Notes under the pieces: model-generated
The model's input: the letters and a program-made list of their open reading frames with translations, nothing else
What the model was told of the DNA's origin: nothing
The model's database searches: none
Shown: in pieces, positions 1 to 6,828 of the stretch
Position numbering within the stretch: position 1 is the first letter of the stretch
Layout of the letters: each line of letters opens with the position of its first letter
Position numbers and translations under genes: made by a program
Source of the DNA: Chrysochromulina tobinii
Taxonomy: Eukaryota; Haptophyta; Prymnesiales; Chrysochromulinaceae
Length of the DNA stretch: 16,086 nucleotides
Assembly: GCA_001275005.1 (NCBI GenBank)
Contig: JWZX01000401.1
Span: 1-16,086 of the forward strand
Direction: 5' to 3'

Positions 1-2458
1 CCCCGGGCAGCTTGGCAAGCCGGTGTGCGATGGAGCGCTCGAGACGGCGGGCCGCACGGCGCGCCTCGACGGCCTCCTGATCTGGATCGAGCGTCTCTTC
101 GAGCCGCCGACTCACGCTACGCTCGAGCCGCGCAGTGCGCCTCTCCGCCGCCGCCGCCTCCGCCGCCGCCGCTCGGGCGGCCTCGTTGCCGCCGCCACTG
201 TGGGGCTCGTGGCGCAGACGTCGCCGCGCAAGGCCCTCGCCGACGGGACCTTCGGCTGCTTCGGCGGAGCTCGTGCTCGGCAGGGCGCTACGGCCACGCG
301 GCGGCAGATTATCAGCAGCGCCCGCGCCGGGGACAGCACCTGTAGCTGACACGTTGGCGTGGGCTCGGGGCTGGCTGTGCGAGGGGCGGTCCGGATGAGA
401 TCGGCGCTGAGGAGGCCCTTTGGATGCGGCCGTGGCCGCCGCAGCTGCGGCTGCGTCGATTTGGGCACACACCTCGTCGAGGAGCGCGAGGGGCGCCTCG
501 GCCAATGCCTCGCGCACGAGCTGGGCGAGGCGCTCCTCAGCGCGGCGTCCCTCAGCGCGGCGGTCCGCGGCCACAGATGCCACCGGTGCCACCTGCGCCA
601 CCAGCAGCGCCGCGGCCCCATGAGAGCCACGGAGCTTCGTCAGTAACCCTTGGAGCTGCTCAGCGCTCAAGCCGCTCAATTCGAATGTGGGGCCATTGTT
701 CGGCTGAGCGGCGGCGACCGTCTCGAGACTCACTGGCATGCCGTCGACGTTGCGCTCGAGGCCGGCAAAGAGGTCGACCGCACCCGCGCCGCTCGCGCCA
801 CTGCCCCATCCGTTGCGCCGCTGGTTGCTAGCGTGCGCTGCTGTTCTCTGCCCCACCCCACTCGCCGTACGCGCCCCTCGGGCGTCGTGCACCACTGCCG
901 TCGTTGTGGCGGCGCACCTCGCCGGGCGGGCGGGAGCGGCGCTATCGCTTCGGCTCATCGTTGGCAGCTTTGCGGCTGCATGCATACGATGTACGCCCTC
1001 GGATCCGCCGATGCCATCAAAGCTAGCAGCGCCCTCTATCGTCGTCCTCTCGTGCGCGCCACCGTCCTCGCCTCTGCGCACCCACTTCGGAGGAGGTGCA
1101 GCCGCTGCTCCGCTCGCACGCGCACGCAAGCGCTCGAGCCGGGCCGCGTGCCGAGCGAGCCGCCGGCGCGACTCATCGCTCGCCGACGAGGGCTCCGGTG
1201 CGCCGGCGCCTGCGGCAGCGTGCTGAGCGCTCATCGATGGCAGGCTTGCGCCGAGATCGTCGAGATTCGCGTCGAGATCGTCGAGATCGTCCGGCCAATC
1301 AGACACGTCCGACCAGCGCGCGCTCAGCATGTGGGCATCATCGCCCTGCGTCGTCGGGAGCTGCAGCTGGATGCACACCTCATCAAGGAGCGCGAGGGGG
1401 GCCTCGCGCAGCCGTTGGCGTGCCAGCTGCACGAGAGCTGCGAGCGAGGCGTCCGGCAGCTCGTCGAGCGGCCTCTCCAGAGCGTGACTCAGCTTGGCGA
1501 TGAGCGCCCGCAGCTGCGTCGCGTCCATCTGATGGAGCTCAATGGTGCGCCGCGGAGGTGCAACCATCGGCTGGAGCCCGTTGAGCCCGAGGGTGGTCAG
1601 CACCTCGTCGATGAGCGGCAGAGGCGCCGCGCCGAGCGCCGCGCTGGCAAGCTCGAGCAGTTCCGCCTTCTCTACCGCCAATCTCGCCACATCCACCGCG
1701 CCGCCGAGCGCCGCGATCAGCACATTGAGCTCGCGAACCGACAAGTCGCTCAGCTGCTTGAGCTGCCTGGGCGATGGCGGGCGCGGCGGCGCCAGCGCCG
1801 CGGCCCCATCGTCCCCGGCTACGTCCGACCCGAAGGCGTCTAGCATCTCGTCGAGCTCGGAGAGCATCTCATCCTCGGTGAATGGCTCCCTTCCCAGCTC
1901 GCTGCCGTCGCTCTCGCTTCGCGCGTCCTCGTCCTTGGCTCCTCGCTTACCACCTCGCCTGCGCGAGCTGCTCCGGTGCGACCGGTGTGACATGAGCGAC
2001 GACCGGTGTGACCTGAGCGACGACCGGTGGCTGCGGAGCGAGCTCGCTCCAGAGAGATTGCTCCGCCAGGTGCTTAGCTCACCCTCTGACTCGGTGCGAA
2101 GCATGCGCCGCAGTGGATCGATAGTGGTCCGACCACCGTCCGTGTCGCCGACGAGCGAACCCTGCAGCCCAGCGCCCACCATCTCACTGGCTGATGCTTT
2201 AGCGGACTGGCGCGCTTGCAAGACAGACTCACGCAGCTGCTCATCGAACTGCGCGGCACTCGTGTCTGCCATCAAAGAGCGCGCCTTCGAGCCGCGCACG
2301 TACTCGGCCAACCCGAGATGGCCTTGTGCCCTTGCAAGCTCGACTGCGCTGTCTGCATTGGCCACGACCCAGTCTTCTGGGGCACTCAAGCGAAGGTACT
2401 CCACGTCGCCGTCTCTGACGGCGCGCCAGCACCGAGCCTGCACGGCCCTGTGGGCCAT
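1..2458 (-). CDS. Partial gene of unknown function: ankyrin-like N-terminus plus three helical APLxLLDEV modules
   Basis: The minus strand is open without a stop from about 2587 to the left edge, and the first ATG is at 2458, giving 819 codons and no 3' end. I do not recognise the product. Residues about 4-55 look like a degenerate ankyrin repeat (AVELARAQGHLGLAEYV). Next comes a short Ser/Arg/His repeat. Three helical modules follow at about residues 234-290, 309-365 and 590-665. Each opens with a LSVREL- or LSAEQL-type helix, loosely like SAP-like helices, and ends in APLALLDEV or APLPLIDEV. Between modules 2 and 3 lie an acidic LDD-repeat stretch (about 386-402) and Ala/Arg-rich linkers; the end visible here is Arg/Glu/Leu-rich (ARLERS-, RRLERS-type), probably coiled coil. 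The 43 codons upstream of the ATG stay open and look protein-like. A minus-strand acceptor-like TTTCTCAG at 2527-2520 suggests the true start may lie in an upstream exon. Existence of the gene is fairly secure; function and start are not. Confidence 0.7.
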   Translation of the reverse strand, partial: MAHRAVQARCWRAVRDGDVEYLRLSAPEDWVVANADSAVELARAQGHLGLAEYVRGSKARSLMADTSAAQFDEQLRESVLQARQSAKASASEMVGAGLQGSLVGDTDGGRTTIDPLRRMLRTESEGELSTWRSNLSGASSLRSHRSSLRSHRSSLMSHRSHRSSSRRRGGKRGAKDEDARSESDGSELGREPFTEDEMLSELDEMLDAFGSDVAGDDGAAALAPPRPPSPRQLKQLSDLSVRELNVLIAALGGAVDVARLAVEKAELLELASAALGAAPLPLIDEVLTTLGLNGLQPMVAPPRRTIELHQMDATQLRALIAKLSHALERPLDELPDASLAALVQLARQRLREAPLALLDEVCIQLQLPTTQGDDAHMLSARWSDVSDWPDDLDDLDANLDDLGASLPSMSAQHAAAGAGAPEPSSASDESRRRLARHAARLERLRARASGAAAAPPPKWVRRGEDGGAHERTTIEGAASFDGIGGSEGVHRMHAAAKLPTMSRSDSAAPARPARCAATTTAVVHDARGARTASGVGQRTAAHASNQRRNGWGSGASGAGAVDLFAGLERNVDGMPVSLETVAAAQPNNGPTFELSGLSAEQLQGLLTKLRGSHGAAALLVAQVAPVASVAADRRAEGRRAEERLAQLVREALAEAPLALLDEVCAQIDAAAAAAATAASKGPPQRRSHPDRPSHSQPRAHANVSATGAVPGAGAADNLPPRGRSALPSTSSAEAAEGPVGEGLARRRLRHEPHSGGGNEAARAAAAEAAAAERRTARLERSVSRRLEETLDPDQEAVEARRAARRLERSIAHRLAKLPG
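1253..1292. repeat. Short 9-bp repeats (GAGATCGTC type) encoding an LDD-rich tract
   Basis: The element GAGATCGTC recurs with small changes through this stretch. Read on the minus strand it encodes an acidic tract (DDLDDLDANLDDLG) between the second and third helical modules of the left-hand gene. The unit length keeps the frame. Confidence 0.6.
1979..2041. repeat. Three tandem 21-bp units inside the left-hand gene
   Basis: Units 1979-1999 and 2000-2020 differ at a single base; unit 2021-2041 is diverged in its second half. Because 21 is a multiple of three the reading frame is kept. On the minus strand each unit encodes the heptapeptide SHRSSL followed by R or M, giving a small RS-like Ser/Arg/His-rich tract. 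Confidence 0.85.
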
Positions 2459-3016
2459 CGGCCAGCGACGCTCAAAGAAGACGATATTTCCAGAGTCGGA
2501 CACCGCCGTCGCAGCGCCCCTGAGAAAGGGGTCGGCGTTGGCCGGCACAGTGAGAATTTTTGCTGGTAAGCGCCCGAGGCGGTAAGTTCATAAGTTTTCT
2601 GGGGAAGTTTCGCTCGGGATCTTTGCTCTCTAAGAATCAAGAAGCTTGTGTGTGCGTGCCACCACGGTAGCCACGGCGACCGGCGTCGATATCGTTACCC
2701 CGCGATCGTGTGCGTGTTTCTGTTTGAAAAGGCAAAAGCGCTAAAGCGGTAAAAAGCGCTGTTTCGATCGATTTAGGTGTGCTGGCGATCCGTTTCGACC
2801 TAGAACACACGCGAACCCAAAGATAAGCTCGGCCCAAAGATAAGCTCGGATCTGCTCCCTGCTCCGCGGTGTTTCCGGCGATGAGCCCGGGGCCGGCGTT
2901 TGTGCCCGATTTTAAGCCCGACGTTGGATATTCATCGTAATCGTAAAGCCTTTTGTACGTGCTTGATTACTTCTTTACTGCCTTCGCGGGATGCGCCGCA
3001 AGTGTAGTGCCCCGCG
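2459..3016. other. Intergenic region between the two left-hand minus-strand genes
   Basis: This 558-bp stretch is the 5' flank of the left-hand gene and the 3' flank of the CWF19L1-like gene. It is richer in A+T than the coding DNA around it. No ATG-initiated ORF in it looks real. The part next to the left-hand gene (2459-2587) is open in that gene's frame and may be coding if an upstream exon exists. I see a 9-bp direct repeat AAAAGCGCT (2734-2742 and 2752-2760) and a 17-bp tandem duplication listed separately. No TATA box or polyadenylation signal is convincing. Confidence 0.6.
2816..2849. repeat. 17-bp perfect tandem duplication containing AGATAAG
   Basis: CCCAAAGATAAGCTCGG occurs twice back to back (2816-2832 and 2833-2849). 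Each copy carries AGATAAG, which matches the GATA-factor consensus. It lies about 360-390 bp upstream of the left-hand gene's first ATG. A regulatory role is inference; the duplication itself is direct observation. Confidence 0.8.
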
Positions 3017-4687
3017 TCACTCCTCGACCTCGGGCTCGAAGGGCGCGAAGCATCGCTTGAATTCCGACGCACCTCGCGCCTCGAGCTCGACGGTGCTCGC
3101 CCGCTCGCCAGGTGCAGGCTGGGGCATGCACTTCTTCCAGTCGGCGCGATCTGGGTTGCCGAGCAGTGCGGCGACGACCTCACGACCAAACTGGAGCGGG
3201 TGCCGTCGCGGATTGGTGCGGTGAAGGTGCAGGAGCGTCTCGCCCGATGGCAGCGTGGCTGCGAAGAAGGGCTCGGGCCCACCTGGCATGCGCGAGACAA
3301 GCGTCTCACTGGGTGCGAGCATCTCAAAGTGCAAACCGAGCCGCCGGCCGTGCGCCTCGAAAGCGGCGCGTACACCGCCTGCCAGCTGCGCGGGGAGCGG
3401 CACTGCTTGGACGTGCATGTGCTCAAAGGTGCCGCTGGCCATGTAGCGCTCGAAGAGAAGGAGCGCAAAGCCGCGGGCCAGGAAGCACTTGCGCAGCGCC
3501 GCCACGTACCGCTGCAGCTCGGCCGCCTCGCTGTCGCTCAGCAGCAGCGAGCAGGGCTTGTGCGCGATGGGGAGGAGCAGTGCGTGCATGGGTAGCAATG
3601 GCCCCTTGGCCACGGACGCGTAAACCTCCTCGCCAACCGACACGACTAGGTGGGTCTCGAACTGGGCCGAGGCCATGCAGAACCAGCACGTGTCGGCCAC
3701 CCACGACCGCTGCTCCTTGGCGAACTCGGGGCGCTTGCGCTTTGTGCCACCGCCCGCATCTGCCGCCAGCGCACCGTCGCCAGCGCCCCCACCACCTCCA
3801 CCGACTCCACCACCGCCGCCGGCCACGGCGGCCGCGTTGGGCGGGACCGGGTGCGCGCACTGCGCGGCATCCTCGCCTGTGGATGCGCGCAAAGCGTACG
3901 GGTATGGCGAATCAGTCGTACCTTCGGGGGCGCTGGCCAGTTGCTCGGCTGCCATTGTCGCCATCGGCGCCAGAGCAAGCGCATGCAGCCACTTCTTCTT
4001 CTTGGGATCGGCGTTGACGGCTGCGAGGCAAACAAGCCGGCACACCGAGCCGCTTCCCTGACGGTAGGGCGCACGTGCGAAGAATGTGTCCTCCGTGCCG
4101 CAAAAGTGGTAGCGCGGCTGCACACAGCAGGCCATTTCGGCCACTTGTTCGGAGCCGACCTCGGGTAGCTCGCGCTCTGGGAGCACGTCGGCGGGCACGC
4201 CGTCAGCCGGCAACTTGCGGAAGAAGCCACGCGGCCAGTCGCAGGTGAGTAGCACGTCGCAGCCCAGGTACGTGGCATGACTTGTACGCCGGCGCAGTTC
4301 GGCCACGGCATCAGTGAGCTGCGTGCCGCCTGCTCGGCCATCGGTGAAGCCAACGCGCAGGCCATGCAACGTGATGATACCCGTGCCAGCGAGGCAGTAC
4401 AGATCTGGGCAGAGCTCGAGCTTGCCGTCTGGATCGGCAGTCGGCGCGTCGGCGGGTGGCGGGCCGAGCAGGTACGTAGGCAGGGGCACCTTGCGCTCAC
4501 CCGACTTGAAAGGCTCGAGCAGTTCCGCAGCCGAGGCCTCTCCAAAAAAGTCGCCAACACAAAGCATGCAATCGAACGGGCCCTTGGAGCTGTGCACCGC
4601 AGCGGCGCGCAGGAAAAGCTGATCGAGCGAGCCCTTGACGTCACCAGCCACCAGGAGCTTGGTGGTCATGCTTTCCCGTGAGCACAC
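3017..4687 (-). CDS. CWF19L1: CWF19-like protein 1 / Drn1 homologue (lariat-debranching-associated factor)
   Basis: An intronless 556-residue protein. Residues about 10-230 form the metallophosphoesterase-like N-terminal domain (VAGDVKG near 13-19, CVGDFFG near 43-49), which in this family is thought to be non-catalytic. A Gly-rich linker at about 288-315 is followed by a basic KRKRP signal. The CwfJ C-terminal domain 1 starts near CWFC (334-337) with HLVVSVGEEVYASVAKG, and holds a HIT-like HMHVQ at 423-427. CwfJ domain 2 carries PLQFGREVVAALLGNPDRAD and ends in an acidic tail. Fungal Drn1 associates with the lariat debranching enzyme and spliceosomes, so a nuclear role in intron turnover is expected. 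Length is close to human CWF19L1. The second Met, at 4669, places the start as in animal homologues, so 3017-4669 is a good alternative. It is divergent from the CS-domain gene. Confidence 0.92.
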   Translation of the reverse strand: MCSRESMTTKLLVAGDVKGSLDQLFLRAAAVHSSKGPFDCMLCVGDFFGEASAAELLEPFKSGERKVPLPTYLLGPPPADAPTADPDGKLELCPDLYCLAGTGIITLHGLRVGFTDGRAGGTQLTDAVAELRRRTSHATYLGCDVLLTCDWPRGFFRKLPADGVPADVLPERELPEVGSEQVAEMACCVQPRYHFCGTEDTFFARAPYRQGSGSVCRLVCLAAVNADPKKKKWLHALALAPMATMAAEQLASAPEGTTDSPYPYALRASTGEDAAQCAHPVPPNAAAVAGGGGGVGGGGGGAGDGALAADAGGGTKRKRPEFAKEQRSWVADTCWFCMASAQFETHLVVSVGEEVYASVAKGPLLPMHALLLPIAHKPCSLLLSDSEAAELQRYVAALRKCFLARGFALLLFERYMASGTFEHMHVQAVPLPAQLAGGVRAAFEAHGRRLGLHFEMLAPSETLVSRMPGGPEPFFAATLPSGETLLHLHRTNPRRHPLQFGREVVAALLGNPDRADWKKCMPQPAPGERASTVELEARGASEFKRCFAPFEPEVEE

Positions 4688-4791
4688 GTCGGCACGTGCT
4701 CGTTTTTCTTGAGAAATACTTTTTGACCTTCACCACGTGGTGACCTTCACACGACCAGTCCTCCACAAGTTTCTCAAATTTCATCGTCCCG
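4688..4791. promoter_or_regulatory. 104-bp divergent promoter region with two CACGTG boxes
   Basis: This is the whole interval between the ATGs of the CWF19L1-like gene (minus) and the CS-domain gene (plus), so both promoters must lie in or next to it. CACGTG, the core bound by many bHLH and bZIP factors, occurs at 4693-4698 and 4734-4739. The second lies at the centre of a perfect 14-bp palindrome, TCACCACGTGGTGA, at 4730-4743. TGACCTTCAC is directly repeated at 4724-4733 and 4741-4750, overlapping the palindrome. There is no clear TATA box. Binding is inferred, not shown. Confidence 0.55.
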
Positions 4792-6156
4792 ATGCCGTCA
4801 ACCCCTCGGCTGACGCCCGAACAGTTGAACACGGCCGGATTCGTGCTGTTTTTCGGCCTATGTCAGGCTACATATGTGTTCGTCCTCAGGAAGCCCGAGC
4901 CAATGCACGAGCCCGGGCCCGACAAGACTATAGTTATCCTTGACGGAAGTGGCATCTCCGCAGGCAAAGAGACGTCGCTGGACCAATTGATGCAAAATCC
5001 GGCGGCCGTAGTGACCTTTGACTCCTATGGCAATCGCAAATCTCCTCCGTCTTCTTCGCCCCAACCATCTACAAAACCTTTGAAGCCGCCGCAGACATCC
5101 CCGCAGCCACCGTCGCTGCCGCCTCCGCCTCAGCCATCGCCTCTGCCTCCACAACAGCCTACACCTTCACTTCAGCCGCCGACGCAGGAGCAGCCGCCAC
5201 CACCGCTCCAGTTGCCTCCGTCACAGCCATCGCCGCACTTGCCACAGCCGTCGCCACAGTCGTTGACACCACAGCCACCACAGCCGTCACTGCTGCAGCC
5301 GTCACCACTTCCTTTGACGCCGCCACGAAAACATCAGGAGGCGACCCTGCTGAATTCGATTGACGAAGGAGAGCCAATGCCCGAGACCGACGATCGCCGA
5401 GCGGGTTGTCGCAGACCCGCATACGTGTGGGCGCAGAATCACACGCACGTCTTCGTCACCGTGAGTCTCAGTAGAGCCGAGCGTGAGGCTGCTCCGAAGG
5501 TCGACTGTGGCCAACGGCAACTGAAAGTCCACGCCAGTCGAGAGAGCGGCGCCGACTGCGTTGAGATCACTCTGGAGCTCTTTCGCCCAATCAAAACGGC
5601 CCGCTGCCAGTCACAGCGCACGAACCGGGGACTGCTGCTCCGGGCGCCCAAGCAGGGTCCAGGCCATTGGCGGCGGTTACTCCTGAGGGACGTGTACGAC
5701 GCCAAGCAGAGCGTCGACTGGAGTCGCTTCTCGCATCCTGACGCGACGCGTGCCGAGAAGCAGGAGCGCCGCGAAGCCGACTTTGCGGCGCTCGATGCGG
5801 TGCGAATGCGCGAGATGGCGCGGCTGCGGCCCCGCTTCGACGCGATGCTTCGAGACTTCGCTGCGGCGCAGGAGCGCAGCGAGGTTCTCGACCCTCAGAG
5901 GCAGCACGAGATGCTCGTGCTCGGGGAGGCTATCTTGAAGCACTTCCACGAGGAGCGATCCGAGCGCGCTGCGCTGCGTGGGGATGCGCCACTGCCCGCA
6001 GGCGTCGACGAGTTGGACCTCGAACGCTCCGTGCTCAAGCTTCGTGAGCTTGACCGCAAAGGCCAGTTGGATCACGACCGCAATACAGAAAGCTGGAAGG
6101 AGTGGCGAAGGAGGCGAGCAGGGAGGACTCCAGGCGAAAAGAGAAAGGCCATCTGA
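4792..6156 (+). CDS. Predicted membrane-anchored, Pro-rich CS (p23-like) domain protein
   Basis: A 454-residue intronless ORF. Residues about 14-32 are hydrophobic (FVLFFGLCQATYVFVL) followed by RK, which looks like an N-terminal signal anchor. Residues about 84-180 are a Pro/Ser/Gln-rich linker of PSP, PPP and QPP runs. Residues about 209-312 fit a CS domain: it opens with YVWAQNHTHVFVTVSLS, has alternating beta-strand patterning, and closes with HWRRLLL then SVDWSRF, like the end of the p23/NudC/Sgt1 fold. The C-terminal 140 residues are charged, predicted helical, and end in a basic KRKAI. CS domains commonly bind Hsp90 or act as co-chaperones, so a chaperone-adaptor role at a membrane is inferred. 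The combination of anchor, long linker and CS domain is not one I can assign to a named family. Topology is uncertain; the RK after the anchor mildly favours a cytosolic C-terminus. Confidence 0.75.
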   Translation: MPSTPRLTPEQLNTAGFVLFFGLCQATYVFVLRKPEPMHEPGPDKTIVILDGSGISAGKETSLDQLMQNPAAVVTFDSYGNRKSPPSSSPQPSTKPLKPPQTSPQPPSLPPPPQPSPLPPQQPTPSLQPPTQEQPPPPLQLPPSQPSPHLPQPSPQSLTPQPPQPSLLQPSPLPLTPPRKHQEATLLNSIDEGEPMPETDDRRAGCRRPAYVWAQNHTHVFVTVSLSRAEREAAPKVDCGQRQLKVHASRESGADCVEITLELFRPIKTARCQSQRTNRGLLLRAPKQGPGHWRRLLLRDVYDAKQSVDWSRFSHPDATRAEKQERREADFAALDAVRMREMARLRPRFDAMLRDFAAAQERSEVLDPQRQHEMLVLGEAILKHFHEERSERAALRGDAPLPAGVDELDLERSVLKLRELDRKGQLDHDRNTESWKEWRRRRAGRTPGEKRKAI

Positions 6157-6828
6157 GGTGAGAGAAAGTGGTGAAGAAGACGTAGAGACACTAGACGAGA
6201 CTAGTTAGAGACCGACAAGTCACGAGAAGTAGATACCATACAGCGCGCGCGCCGCACCGCCGAACGGTACGCGTACGGTCGGCGACGCCCGACGGTCCGC
6301 GTACGCGCGCGGTACGGGACTTTCCGCGTCCGTTTCTCCTTCTTAAGACCGTCCCGTGGGCCCTGACCCGATCGGGCTGCATCGGTGGGGCGAGCCGGCA
6401 TACCATTCGCTTTCGACATTCGCTTGAGGCCTTCTTGAGGCCGTTCCCCCCGGCCCCGCGCCCCGGCTAGCGGCTTGAAGTTGAACGGAGAACGCGGTCG
6501 TAGCCGGGAAGCCGGGTCGTACGTCGACCCGGCGCGGCCGCGGTGGGTAACTCTTGACACTTGAGAAACATTACTACACATCAAAAACTTCGCTTGCTCT
6601 AGTGTTGCCCTCGAAGCAGTGCGCGTGCAGTGGATGTGGACCGTCCCGAGGAGCTCGCCCCTCTCGACGGCCTCAGTCGTGTGGCGAGGGCGAAGGCCGA
6701 AGCGGCGAACGCGGAGTTCATCTCACGGGCGGTGGGGCGGGGCACACGGCAGGCGGCAGCTGTGCGCTGCAGCGGCCCGCGTCCGCTCCCTACTACTCCG
6801 ACAATTCAACACTCGGCATCGTCCGTTC
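6157..6828. other. Convergent intergenic region
   Basis: This 672-bp stretch lies between the stop codons of the CS-domain gene (plus) and CSN3 (minus) and must hold both 3' ends. No canonical AATAAA was seen. ORFs in it are Arg-rich, start or end at odd places and resemble nothing I know. A GTACGCG-rich inverted repeat is listed separately. CTTGAGGCC is repeated within 6422-6442. I looked for tRNA, snRNA and rRNA signatures and found none that I would defend. Confidence 0.6.
6270..6307. repeat. Imperfect inverted repeat (possible hairpin)
   Basis: CGCGTACG at 6270-6277 pairs with CGTACGCG at 6300-6307. Inside it, GTCGG pairs with CCGAC around a six-base loop, leaving a six-base bulge on the 3' side. 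It lies 114-151 bp past the stop codon of the CS-domain gene and could be a 3'-end structure. GC-rich DNA produces such matches readily, so the call is weak. Confidence 0.35.

Noticed and set aside
650-2585. Plus-strand ORFs of 397 and 347 codons in the left part
   Set aside because: Their composition is Arg/His-rich or Ser-rich, while the minus strand is open across the whole stretch with repeated, helical, protein-like modules.
2493-2640. Alternative first exon for the left-hand gene starting at 2640 with a tiny intron
   Set aside because: The only phase-compatible junction needs an intron of about 29 bp, too short to propose without transcript data.
3646-4644. 332-codon minus-strand ORF overlapping the CWF19L1-like gene in another frame
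   Set aside because: The other frame matches CWF19L1 along its entire length; this one is Ser/Arg/Ala-rich with no known motif.
6314-6323. GGGACTTTCC, an exact NF-kappaB consensus
   Set aside because: It lies between two converging 3' ends in a protist-like genome; NF-kappaB is not expected and one 10-bp match is not evidence.
6400-6600. Possible structural RNA (SRP Alu-like GGTGGGTAAC, rRNA-like stretches)
   Set aside because: No complete conserved secondary structure or promoter could be traced; similarity is limited to short words.
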